From: Paenibacillus sp. FSL H7-0326
GTDB taxonomy: Bacteria > Bacillota > Bacilli > Paenibacillales > Paenibacillaceae
NCBI RefSeq assembly: GCF_001955535.1
Contig: NZ_MPVN01000001.1
Coordinates: 868,001 to 932,000 of the forward strand
DNA: 64,000 bases
Direction: 5' to 3'
Shown here: positions 1-7,378 of the stretch, piece after piece
Position numbering within the stretch: position 1 is the first letter of the stretch
Layout: each line of letters opens with the position of its first letter
Position numbers and translations under genes: made by a program
The notes under the pieces: model-generated
Told to the model about the DNA's origin: nothing
The model's database searches: none
The model's input: the letters and a program-made list of their open reading frames with translations, nothing else

Positions 1-560
1 TTCTCAGCTACCGCCTCCAGCTCCTCGATGGTCTTCGGCGTCACTTCAGGATCTAGCCCCGCTTGTTCAAAATGCTCCTTGTTATAAAACACAAGTCGTG
101 CATCGGTCGACGTCGGCATCGCATAAAGCTTGCCATCAAAGCTTGCTTCTTCCCAGGCAAAAGGGTAGAATCCATCCTCGGTAATCTGATCCCTTGCCGC
201 AAATTCGGTTAAATCCGTCAGTGAGCCTTGGTTCGCCCAAGTAGCGACTTCAAATCGGTCAAAGTAAGCTACATCTGGAGCATTTCCACCGGCGACCGCA
301 GCAAGCAGCTTCTCGTTCTTCCCTTCACCCTGCTGGGCGATATAGACAGAATTCACCTTGATGTCCGTATGCTCTGCTTCAAACGCCTTGATCACTTCTG
401 CTATGGCGTCCCCCGTCAACTCTGTCATCGAATGCCAAAAAGTAATTGTTGTCTTTCCTTCTTGATCTGCTGATCCCCCGTCTGCTTCCCCACCTGCACA
501 TCCTGACAATACCGTGCTGAATAACAGAACAAGCAAGCTCAAGCTCCTCTTTATAGCCAT
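1..560 (-). CDS. Sugar ABC transporter substrate-binding lipoprotein (family 1), 3' part missing
   Basis: The reading frame starts at the ATG at 558-560 and runs off the left edge, so about 186 N-terminal residues are visible. It opens with a lipoprotein signal peptide: a basic start (MAIKRS), a hydrophobic stretch and a lipobox LSGC whose Cys would be lipidated. After a Gly/Asp-rich linker comes the family 1 solute-binding fold (ITFWHSMTELTGD, then NAPDVAYFDRFEVATW and YAMPTSTDARLVFYN). Such proteins bind a sugar outside the membrane and deliver it to an ABC permease, whose genes would lie beyond the edge. A cre site and a motif shared with the neighbouring regulator lie upstream, so carbon catabolite control and specific repression are both likely. 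The substrate cannot be told from the sequence. Confidence 0.9.
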   Translation of the reverse strand, partial: MAIKRSLSLLVLLFSTVLSGCAGGEADGGSADQEGKTTITFWHSMTELTGDAIAEVIKAFEAEHTDIKVNSVYIAQQGEGKNEKLLAAVAGGNAPDVAYFDRFEVATWANQGSLTDLTEFAARDQITEDGFYPFAWEEASFDGKLYAMPTSTDARLVFYNKEHFEQAGLDPEVTPKTIEELEAVAE

Positions 561-599
561 TCTTCTGACACCGCCTTTACCATATTTGGTTCAGATAAC

Positions 600-613
600 T
601 GTAAGCGCTTACT
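600..613. promoter_or_regulatory. Catabolite-responsive element (cre)
   Basis: TGTAAGCGCTTACT matches the strong Bacillus cre consensus TGWAARCGYTWNCW at every position. It lies about 40 bp upstream of the start codon of the sugar-binding protein gene, downstream of where its promoter should be. This position suits CcpA roadblock repression in the presence of preferred sugars. Confidence 0.85.
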
Positions 614-638
614 ACCATTCATAAAAAAATAAGACCAG

Positions 639-671
639 TAAGTTAGTATGTAATGTATATATCAACTTAAG
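639..671. promoter_or_regulatory. Putative operator for the adjacent GntR/LacI-type regulator
   Basis: The 15-mer TATATCAACTTAAGT (657-671) recurs with one change upstream of the regulator gene itself (1939-1953). An inverted copy of its core, TAAGTT, lies at 639-644, giving a dyad with AACTTA at 664-669. A motif present before both a regulator and its neighbouring transport gene is the usual sign of that regulator's operator. The exact limits of the site are uncertain. Confidence 0.45.
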
Positions 672-756
672 TCATCTGTAAACAGTACAATATCAGACCT
701 TGCTCCATTTTGCAATATTAAGAATAAATATATTTTTATTCCAAAATGGAGCCAAG

Positions 757-780
757 CAAAAAAAAGAAAGAGCGGCTCTT
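757..780 (-). terminator. Rho-independent terminator of the regulator gene
   Basis: Read on the minus strand, AAGAGCCGCTCTT (768-780) forms a short perfect hairpin and is followed by a T-rich run (757-767). It overlaps the stop codon of the regulator gene. Confidence 0.65.
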
Positions 781-1903
781 ATGTAGAGCGCCCTTCCTTA
801 AATTCAAATCCGAGCAAGGTCAGCTTCGGAACTTCCTTATTCTCAATTTGTGCGAACAGCAATTCGACTGCCGTCCTGCCCATCTTCTCTTCATACTGCC
901 GGATATGCGTAAATCTTGGCCTGTTCAAGTGATCATACGGATCATCCGGGCAATCGAAGCAGACGATCGAGCAATCCTCTGGAACACGTAAGCCCATGGA
1001 TTCCAGCAGCTTGTAGAGAATAATTGCAATCTCATACTCAGCACATACAAAAGCCGTAATTTGAGGATGCTCCTCAAGCAGCTTTTTCATCAGCCTATAC
1101 TCTCCTGAATGAGTATCACTCGATTTGCACGAGTAACCGCTCGGAATGTCTGTTATCAAATAATCGGAACACAGCCTTGTCCCGCTGGCCAAGAAGGCTT
1201 GCTGGAAACCAGCCAGCCGATCTTCAAGCGTTGAAGTTCGATTAGGATCCGGCGATATAAAAGCGATATGCTTATGTCCTGTCTCCAGTAAGTGAGCAGC
1301 GAGCTTATAGGCTGCGGTTTTGTTGTCCGTATGTACTGTACAGGCCTGTATCCCTTTCAAATTTCGATCCACCACTACGACAGGAAATTCATCCAGAATC
1401 ATCTTGAGCAGCCGCTGATTGTACTCTCTGCTGTCTGCAGGGAATACAATAATGCCGTCCACCTGAAGATCTAATAGAGCATCAATCGCCGCTTCTTCCT
1501 CTTCTACAGAGTGATTGCTCCGCTTGATAACGAGGGAACCGCCGAGCTCAGCAATGGTCTTCTCAACCGCATACTGCAGCAATAATCCATAACCATCCGT
1601 ATAGCTCGGAAAAATCGCTCCAATCAAACGGTCACATTTTGTTGACTCCTTCCCATCTCTGCCTGAAACGTCTTCGTTAACTAGAGCATTGGAGACGTTG
1701 ACATACGATCCTTTACCGCGAATTCTTACAATAACTCCTTCTTCAGCGAGCTGGTCCAGTGCTTTTTTGGCTGTAATTCGACTGACCTGGTATTGATCTG
1801 TTAATTCTTTCTCTGAAGGAACCTGATCGCCAGGCTGCAGTCGGCCGGTGTCGATTTCATTTAGAAGAGATGTAATAATTTGTTGATATAAAGGTTGGTT
1901 CAT
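779..1903 (-). CDS. AraR-like transcriptional regulator (GntR HTH plus LacI-type sensor)
   Basis: A 374-residue DNA-binding repressor of the AraR architecture. Residues 1-70 are a GntR winged helix (PGDQVPSEKELTDQYQVSRI, ARK-type helix, then RGKGSYV). Residues about 95-370 are a periplasmic-binding-protein-like sensor (LIGAIFPS, VDGIIVFPAD, PVVVVDRNL, GHKHIAFIS, FVCAEYEIA), which normally binds a sugar inducer. I start at the ATG at 1901-1903 because GGAAGG sits 8 bases upstream; an ATG six bases earlier leaves almost no spacing. It is divergently placed from nothing here but precedes the sugar-binding protein gene on the same strand, and both carry a shared upstream motif. I infer that it represses that sugar operon and itself. 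The inducer is unknown. Confidence 0.85.
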   Translation of the reverse strand: MNQPLYQQIITSLLNEIDTGRLQPGDQVPSEKELTDQYQVSRITAKKALDQLAEEGVIVRIRGKGSYVNVSNALVNEDVSGRDGKESTKCDRLIGAIFPSYTDGYGLLLQYAVEKTIAELGGSLVIKRSNHSVEEEEAAIDALLDLQVDGIIVFPADSREYNQRLLKMILDEFPVVVVDRNLKGIQACTVHTDNKTAAYKLAAHLLETGHKHIAFISPDPNRTSTLEDRLAGFQQAFLASGTRLCSDYLITDIPSGYSCKSSDTHSGEYRLMKKLLEEHPQITAFVCAEYEIAIILYKLLESMGLRVPEDCSIVCFDCPDDPYDHLNRPRFTHIRQYEEKMGRTAVELLFAQIENKEVPKLTLLGFEFKEGRST

Positions 1904-1938
1904 ACACATTTCCTTCCAAAAATTTATAATATACCAAC

Positions 1939-1953
1939 TATATCAACTTAGGT
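1939..1953. promoter_or_regulatory. Second copy of the putative regulator operator
   Basis: TATATCAACTTAGGT lies 36 bp upstream of the regulator's start codon and differs from the copy at 657-671 at one base. A partial direct repeat (CCAACTATA) precedes it. It suggests autoregulation. Confidence 0.45.
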
Positions 1954-1980
1954 TTACAGCGTCAATTTTGTTTATTACAC

Positions 1981-2013
1981 GAAAAAGCCCGTCACATGAG
2001 TAGTGTGACGGAC
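1981..2013 (-). terminator. Terminator of the osmolyte transporter operon
   Basis: On the minus strand CCGTCACA (2004-2011) pairs perfectly with TGTGACGG (1989-1996) across a 7-base loop, followed by GC and five T residues. It lies just after the SBP-permease gene. Confidence 0.9.
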
Positions 2014-2036
2014 CTATATTCGATCTCAGGTGTATC

Positions 2037-3632
2037 CTAAGACTTAGCAACTTTAAAACGATTCGACAATCTTCCGAGAATGATATCCGCAAGAATGGCC
2101 AGCAATGCGGCGGGGATAGCCCCTGCCAGGATCTTGATATTGTGACGCTGGTTCAGACCTGCATAAATTTCACGGCCAAGTCCATCTCCACCAATAAGCG
2201 GTGCAAGCGTTGCAACACCAATCGCAATGACCGCTGCTACACGTAAACCAGCCATCAGGAATGGCAGGGATAGCGGCATTTCTACCTTCCACAGCAACTG
2301 AAGCGGACTCATCCCCATCCCTTTACCCGCATCCTTAATGCCTGCATTGACTTCGGAAAGGCCAACGTAGGTATTACGAACAACCGGGTTTAAGCTGTAC
2401 AGGAACAACCCGACAACCACGGTTGCATTGCCTAATCCAACAAGCACCATTAGAAGTGCAAGCAGTGCCAAGCTAGGTAGCACCTGAATAATATTCGTGA
2501 TGAACATGATTACACGTCCCGTTCTCTGATAACGCGCACTTATAATTCCTAGCGGGATCCCAATTACAAGGGCAAGCCCCAGTCCGCAGAGTACCATTAC
2601 AATGTGTACCCATGTCATATTCCATAGGTAGGATGCATTCTCTGTTAAGTAATATCCAAACTTCTGCAGTGGAGGTGCATCCGGGTTCATTACGGACGCA
2701 GGAAGCTTGGATTCATCAAGCAGCCCTTGGTCCACCAAATACATTAGAGCCACATTTTTCGGCTCCATTTTGTTAACATCCACCTGATAATTGAGATCCG
2801 TCATTGTGTCGGCATCAATCGTGCCAATCAATAAGGATAGTGTTTCATCGAGTTCTGGGTATTCGGCCAGCAGCTCTTTTTTCACGACAGTCGATGCATC
2901 AAAGGGCGGGAAGAATTGCTTGTCGTCCTCCAGTGTAACGAGATTAAATTCCTTCAGACCCGGGTCTGTGGTGTAAGCAAGTACGACATCTACAATCTTA
3001 TCCGCTACCGCTTGATATACGAGCGAGATTTCCATCGGCGAAGTCGATGCGAAGGTATAACCATATTCCTTCGTAAAGGCCGGATAACCGTCAGCAGGAC
3101 GTTCCAGCCAGGTTGTATCCACACCGATACTCATATTCCCTGCGTGCTCTTTGAGATCGGACATTGTACTTAAACCATATTGTTCAGCTACCTCTGGTCT
3201 TACAGCCAAGGTATACGTATTTTCGAATCCAAGCGGATCATACCACTTCAAGTTATACAATTCATCAAAACCATCCTGTGCCTGTCTCAGCACTGCTGCC
3301 CGATCCTTGGTGTCTTCGATTTCAAAATACCCGTTAAATATTTCCCCTGAGTACAGTGTACCCATGTCCACTTCGCCCTGGGCGATGGAACGGAGAACGA
3401 CACTGGAGGCAGCCAGGTCCGTCTTAATATCTACACTTAGATCGGTTCGATCTTCAATCAAGGCCTTATACATCTCAGCAAGTATCTTCGTTTCCGTAAA
3501 TGTCTGGGTTCCGATCGTTACATCTGCTGCGGCAGCCTTGCTTGGAACGCTTACTGAAAATAGCGTAATCACCAAGACCAGCGTGAACAGCGAGCGTATC
3601 GTTTTAGACCATTTCTGATTTAATACTTTCAT
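2037..3632 (-). CDS. Osmoprotectant ABC transporter: binding protein fused to permease
   Basis: A 531-residue protein with a signal peptide (about residues 1-35), an OpuAC/ProX-type substrate-binding domain (about 36-310: VTIGTQTFTETKILAEMY, TLYSGEI, YDPLGFENTYTLAVR) and a C-terminal BPD-type permease domain with five or six helices (about 325-525; EAA-like loop NAGIKDAGKGMGMSPLQ). It would bind glycine betaine, choline or carnitine outside and form half of the channel. I start at the ATG at 3630-3632, preceded by GGGAG; a longer frame adds 15 residues without a ribosome site. It is the last gene of a three-gene operon with the ATPase and a separate permease. The binding domain precedes the permease, the reverse of the usual OpuF/OpuA-C fusion. 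The ligand is not determined. Confidence 0.9.
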   Translation of the reverse strand: MKVLNQKWSKTIRSLFTLVLVITLFSVSVPSKAAAADVTIGTQTFTETKILAEMYKALIEDRTDLSVDIKTDLAASSVVLRSIAQGEVDMGTLYSGEIFNGYFEIEDTKDRAAVLRQAQDGFDELYNLKWYDPLGFENTYTLAVRPEVAEQYGLSTMSDLKEHAGNMSIGVDTTWLERPADGYPAFTKEYGYTFASTSPMEISLVYQAVADKIVDVVLAYTTDPGLKEFNLVTLEDDKQFFPPFDASTVVKKELLAEYPELDETLSLLIGTIDADTMTDLNYQVDVNKMEPKNVALMYLVDQGLLDESKLPASVMNPDAPPLQKFGYYLTENASYLWNMTWVHIVMVLCGLGLALVIGIPLGIISARYQRTGRVIMFITNIIQVLPSLALLALLMVLVGLGNATVVVGLFLYSLNPVVRNTYVGLSEVNAGIKDAGKGMGMSPLQLLWKVEMPLSLPFLMAGLRVAAVIAIGVATLAPLIGGDGLGREIYAGLNQRHNIKILAGAIPAALLAILADIILGRLSNRFKVAKS

Positions 3633-3695
3633 ATTTCCATATCTCCCTCTTTCTTCATGGCTTTGAAGTGTGAACAACCTGCTGATGAAGCGTTA

Positions 3696-4370
3696 TTACG
3701 CATTTGCTCTGGCACTATTCTTTTTCGGGGTGAATGCTTTCTCGACAAGGCTTAACACGAGGTCAGCCAGCAATGCGAAAAGAATGGCCGAAATGGCACC
3801 TGCTACGATCAGCTCCGTCTTATTCACGCCTAGACCTGACACAATTAATTGGCCAAGGCCACCGGCTCCAACAAGGCCTGCAAGGGTGGTCCAACTGATA
3901 ATATAAACGGTCGTAATTCGGATTCCTGACATGATGTATGGAACGGCTAAAGGAAGCTCGATTTGGAACAAGCTTTGAAGTCGGCTATAGCCCATTCCCT
4001 TAGATGCGTCCCGGAGTGCTGGATCTACAGACTGTAAACCTGCGTAAGTGTTCCGCAGTAACGGCAGCAAGGAGTATAGAAACAACGCAATGACCGCGGG
4101 TGTCATCCCAATGCCGAAGAGCGGAATCATCAGCGCCAGCAGCGCCAGACTCGGTATGGTCTGAAATAGATTTGCCACGCTAAACACAATCGAGTTGACC
4201 CATTTGATCTCACTTCTTGAGATCATAATTGCGACCGGAATGGCGACCACGATCCCAAGCAGTGTTGCAATCAGCGCAATGAGTGCATGCTGTCCTGCAG
4301 CACTGAGAATATCAGGGTAACGTTCACCTACAAATACAAAGAAATTCGCTATGGCATCAAAGATTTGCAT
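3696..4370 (-). CDS. Osmoprotectant ABC transporter permease (OpuCB-like)
   Basis: A 224-residue integral membrane protein with about six helices and the BPD-transport EAA motif (DPALRDASKGMGYSRLQSLF), typical of OpuCB/OpuCD permeases for glycine betaine, carnitine or choline. The ATG at 4368-4370 is chosen because GGAGG lies nine bases upstream; this gives a 14-base overlap with the end of the ATPase gene and implies translational coupling. The product should pair with the permease half of the following fusion protein to form a heterodimeric channel driven by the CBS-containing ATPase. The C terminus is short and basic. Confidence 0.9.
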   Translation of the reverse strand: MQIFDAIANFFVFVGERYPDILSAAGQHALIALIATLLGIVVAIPVAIMISRSEIKWVNSIVFSVANLFQTIPSLALLALMIPLFGIGMTPAVIALFLYSLLPLLRNTYAGLQSVDPALRDASKGMGYSRLQSLFQIELPLAVPYIMSGIRITTVYIISWTTLAGLVGAGGLGQLIVSGLGVNKTELIVAGAISAILFALLADLVLSLVEKAFTPKKNSARANA

Positions 4371-5514
4371 TGGCATCTGCCTCCTCTGTATCCGGAGTAT
4401 ACACATCCGCCAGAAGTCTAACCACACTACCCCTTGTAATAAGACCTAGGAACTGCCCATGTTCATCCACCACAGGGAGATTGGATAAATGATGCTCATT
4501 CAGAATCGCCAGCGCGGTCGTAACCGAAGTTCCACGCTGTACCACATGCTCTACAGGAGTCATAATATCCGCAATCTTCTTATCTTCCTCACGATAATGC
4601 TTGATTAACTGGTAGATCGTAACTGTACCGAGGAGACGCTTGGATTTGTCGACAATAACGAGGGAATCAACCTTGCGTCTTTGAAGGATCGTTACCGATT
4701 CAGCAATTCCCCGGGTTGGGAAAGCGGTAGCAGGATTATCAATCATGACCTCCTCAACATTCGGGAAGTCACTTTCACTATTTGAGATCATCCGATTCTT
4801 ACCAATGAAGCTCTCGACAAAAGGACTCGCCGGGTGACGCAAGATTTGGTCCGGTGTCCCGACCTGTTCAATCTGACCATCCTTCATAAGCACGATGGTA
4901 TCCGCAAGCTTAATCGCCTCGTCCATATCATGCGTTACGAACACAATCGTCTTCTTGACCTCTGTTTGCAGTCTGATGAGTTCATCCTGGAGCTCTTCTC
5001 TACTGATCGGGTCCAGAGCGCTGAACGGTTCGTCTAAGAGAATAATGTCCGGGTCTGCGGCAAGGGCACGAATGACCCCAATTCGCTGCTGTTGACCTCC
5101 GCTGAGCTCTGAAGGATAACGATTTCCAAAGGTCTCAGGACTGAGCCTAACCTGGTTCATCAGTTCATTTACTCGGTTATCGATTTTTTCCTTATCCCAT
5201 TTCTGAAGACGAGGTACAACGCCTACATTTTTCGCTATTGTCATATTTGGGAACAGACCTACACTCTGAATGACATAGCCAATCTTCCGCCTAAGCTCAA
5301 CCGCATCCATCTTGGAAATATCATCGCCATTGATTAGAATCTGTCCGTGTGAAGGTACATTCAATCGGTTAATCATTCGCATCGTCGTTGTTTTCCCACA
5401 TCCGGACGGTCCGATAAACACCGTTATTTCGCCTCGCTTAATCTCAAGGTTTATTCCCTTTAATGCCTCGAAACCATCATCGTACACTTTCTTAACACCT
5501 TTGAATTCAATCAC
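4357..5514 (-). CDS. opuCA: Osmoprotectant ABC transporter ATPase with tandem CBS domains (OpuCA-like)
   Basis: A 385-residue ATP-binding subunit. The nucleotide-binding domain fills residues 1-240: Walker A GPSGCGKTT near residue 34, signature LSGGQQQR, Walker B IILLDEPFSALD and switch histidine in VTHDMDEA. Residues about 255-375 hold two CBS domains, which in OpuCA/OpuA sense ionic strength or cyclic di-AMP and gate the transporter. The start is GTG at 5512-5514 with GGGGGAA upstream. It is the first gene of the operon ahead of the permease and the SBP-permease fusion. A terminator-like hairpin stands in its leader. Family assignment is firm; glycine betaine/carnitine/choline specificity is inferred from the family. 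Confidence 0.93.
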   Translation of the reverse strand: MIEFKGVKKVYDDGFEALKGINLEIKRGEITVFIGPSGCGKTTTMRMINRLNVPSHGQILINGDDISKMDAVELRRKIGYVIQSVGLFPNMTIAKNVGVVPRLQKWDKEKIDNRVNELMNQVRLSPETFGNRYPSELSGGQQQRIGVIRALAADPDIILLDEPFSALDPISREELQDELIRLQTEVKKTIVFVTHDMDEAIKLADTIVLMKDGQIEQVGTPDQILRHPASPFVESFIGKNRMISNSESDFPNVEEVMIDNPATAFPTRGIAESVTILQRRKVDSLVIVDKSKRLLGTVTIYQLIKHYREEDKKIADIMTPVEHVVQRGTSVTTALAILNEHHLSNLPVVDEHGQFLGLITRGSVVRLLADVYTPDTEEADANANL

Positions 5515-5569
5515 AAATACGTTCCCCCTATTTAGAATTACTCACCTTATTCATTGTCACGCAAATAAC

Positions 5570-5595
5570 AAAAAGAGCCGTTGTATAACGGGCTC
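5570..5595 (-). terminator. Terminator-like hairpin in the opuCA leader
   Basis: On the minus strand GAGCCCGTT and AACGGCTC pair (arms 5587-5595 and 5574-5582) around a short loop, followed by five T residues. It stands about 55 bases upstream of the opuCA start and about 75 bases after the separate phoU terminator, so it may be a leader attenuator or a second phoU terminator. Confidence 0.6.
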
Positions 5596-5668
5596 AGGTT
5601 TTAACCGCTATATCCATTTGCTTGGTGAGTTGCTTAAGCGACAAAGTATTATTACCCAATTTTGAGCA

Positions 5669-5727
5669 TAAAAAAACAGATTTATCCGAAAAAGTTGAAA
5701 AAACTTTTTTTTCGGTATAAATCTGTT
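5669..5727 (-). terminator. Long terminator hairpin after phoU
   Basis: AACAGATTTAT (5676-5686) pairs with ATAAATCTGTT (5717-5727), with inner arms of CGAAAAA and TTTTTCGG. Seven A residues on the plus strand at 5669-5675 give a U-tail on the minus strand. The near symmetry could also stop plus-strand transcription. Confidence 0.85.
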
Positions 5728-5738
5728 TTCTCTGTTCC

Positions 5739-6398
5739 TTATTGATTCAGGTCTGGACGCTTGCCGGTAACCAAATATACGGTGCTTTCGCCGATATTCG
5801 TTGCATGATCACCAATTCGCTCGATATATCTTCCTACAAGCATCAGCAGCATCACTTGGGAAGCATCTTGAGGATGATCAGCCATATAGCTGTACAGATC
5901 GGTAATAATCCGACTGTACAATTGATCTACGCCATCATCTCTTTTAGCCATTTGATAAGCCAAATCTGAATTCTCTTCAAGATAAGATTGAATGGATTCG
6001 TCGATCATCACTTTCACGATATCTGCCATTTGAGGGATATCAATCAGCGGTTTAATTAGCTCCTGACCTTCTAGACGTAAAGTCACTTTTGCAACGTCCA
6101 GTGCCAGGTCACCCATTCTTTCAAGATCACTTGAAATTTTAAAGGCAACGATAATTCTGCGAAGGTCCTTCGCTACAGGCTGCTGAGTAATAATCAATTT
6201 AGTACCGATATCCATGATGCGTTCTTCCATGGCGTTCAGTTTAACGTCTTCACTTACTACCTTTTGTGCCAGCCCTTGATCCGAGGTTTTCAAGCTTGTT
6301 ATAGAATCAACTAATGCCTTATTTACGTGCTCTGCCATTTGAAGCAGCAAATCACGGAGTTCATTCAATTCACGATCAAAACTTTTTCTACGAATCAT
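5739..6398 (-). CDS. phoU: Phosphate-signalling protein PhoU
   Basis: A 219-residue all-helical cytoplasmic protein made of two PhoU repeats (about residues 1-110 and 115-215). Typical metal-binding and dimer signatures are visible: ERMGDLALDVAKV in the first repeat and ERIGDHATNIGESTVYLVTG in the second. PhoU links the Pst phosphate transporter to the PhoR kinase and restrains Pho signalling when phosphate is plentiful. It directly follows pstB with 50 bases between, in the usual pstB-phoU order, and ends in a strong terminator. GGGAGG precedes the ATG. It is likely under the same PhoP-controlled promoter as pstB. Confidence 0.95.
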   Translation of the reverse strand: MIRRKSFDRELNELRDLLLQMAEHVNKALVDSITSLKTSDQGLAQKVVSEDVKLNAMEERIMDIGTKLIITQQPVAKDLRRIIVAFKISSDLERMGDLALDVAKVTLRLEGQELIKPLIDIPQMADIVKVMIDESIQSYLEENSDLAYQMAKRDDGVDQLYSRIITDLYSYMADHPQDASQVMLLMLVGRYIERIGDHATNIGESTVYLVTGKRPDLNQ

Positions 6399-6448
6399 AC
6401 TGCAGTTCCTCCCTTGGATGAGTCAAGCTAAGCTGGTACAAATATTAC

Positions 6449-7207
6449 TTAACCAAAACGCCCTGATACGTAATCTTCTGTTCTAGAATCCTGCGGGTTA
6501 GAGAAGATTTCATTCGTATCTTGCGCTTCAATCACTTCCCCATTGAGGAAAAATACAGTTTTGCCCGATACGCGTGCCGCCTGGTGCATATTGTGCGTTA
6601 CCATCACGATGGTGTATTTCTCTTGGAGCTCCTGCACCAGCTCTTCAATCTTGAGTGTCGAGATAGGATCAAGCGCGGAAGTCGCTTCATCCATCAAGAG
6701 CACTTCCGGCTGAACCGCAAGTGCTCTCGCAATACAGAGACGCTGCTGCTGGCCACCGGATAGAGAGAGGGCCGATCTCTTGAGATAATCCTTCACTTCA
6801 TCCCATAAGGCTGCTTGTCTCAAGCTCTGTTCTACAAGCTCATCAAGGACCTTCTTGTCTGTCGTCCCATGAAGTCGAGGGCCATAAGCGATGTTGTCAT
6901 AAATCGATTTAGGAAATGGATTGGGCTGCTGAAATACCATCCCTACCTGTTTACGAAGGTTCTCTACAGGCAGATCCTCACCATATATATTTTGGCCATC
7001 GAGCTCAACGATTCCTTCAATACGGGTTCCTGTAATCATATCGTTCATACGATTTAACGTACGCAGAAGCGTTGATTTACCACATCCCGATGGACCAATG
7101 AAAGCCGTAACGGTGTTTTTTGGAATATCCAAATTTACATTTTTTAAAGCATGAAAGGATTCGTAGTACAAGTTTAAATTCTTTATATCAATCATGGTAG
7201 TGTTCAT
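6449..7207 (-). CDS. pstB: Phosphate ABC transporter ATP-binding protein PstB
   Basis: A 252-residue ABC ATPase that energises high-affinity phosphate import. It shows Walker [10 protein letters not shown] near residue 38, the PstB-specific [10 protein letters not shown] after it, signature [17 protein letters not shown], Walker [14 protein letters not shown] and [12 protein letters not shown]. The start at the ATG at 7205-7207 is set by AAAGGAG ten bases upstream; an earlier in-frame TTG adds ten unsupported residues. The partners pstS, pstC and pstA, which normally precede pstB, are not in this window; the upstream gene is a CBS/chemoreceptor-like protein. Four TTAACA-like repeats precede the gene, so it should be induced by phosphate starvation through PhoP. 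Confidence 0.95.
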   Translation of the reverse strand: MNTTMIDIKNLNLYYESFHALKNVNLDIPKNTVTAFIGPSGCGKSTLLRTLNRMNDMITGTRIEGIVELDGQNIYGEDLPVENLRKQVGMVFQQPNPFPKSIYDNIAYGPRLHGTTDKKVLDELVEQSLRQAALWDEVKDYLKRSALSLSGGQQQRLCIARALAVQPEVLLMDEATSALDPISTLKIEELVQELQEKYTIVMVTHNMHQAARVSGKTVFFLNGEVIEAQDTNEIFSNPQDSRTEDYVSGRFG

Positions 7208-7288
7208 CCGTATGCTATCTCCTTTACTGCCTAACAAAATAAGAAATACAAATAATCATTAATCTATATAGTCGTCAGAAACTGCTTC

Positions 7289-7341
7289 ATTGTATCAAAT
7301 TATTGTTAAGGCTGTATAAACAATTGTTAACGCTATGTAAA
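7289..7341 (-). promoter_or_regulatory. PhoP-box-like promoter of pstB-phoU
   Basis: On the minus strand four direct repeats occur in phase: TTTACA (7336-7341), TTAACA (7325-7330), TTATAC (7314-7319) and TTAACA (7304-7309), with periods of 11, 11 and 10 bases. They match the Bacillus PhoP box TT(A/T/C)A(C/T)A. A -10 like TACAAT follows at 7289-7294 and there is no good -35, as in PhoP-activated promoters. Confidence 0.75.
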
Positions 7342-7378
7342 ATATAGTCTCACTTACGTCTATCACCTTACTAACTAA

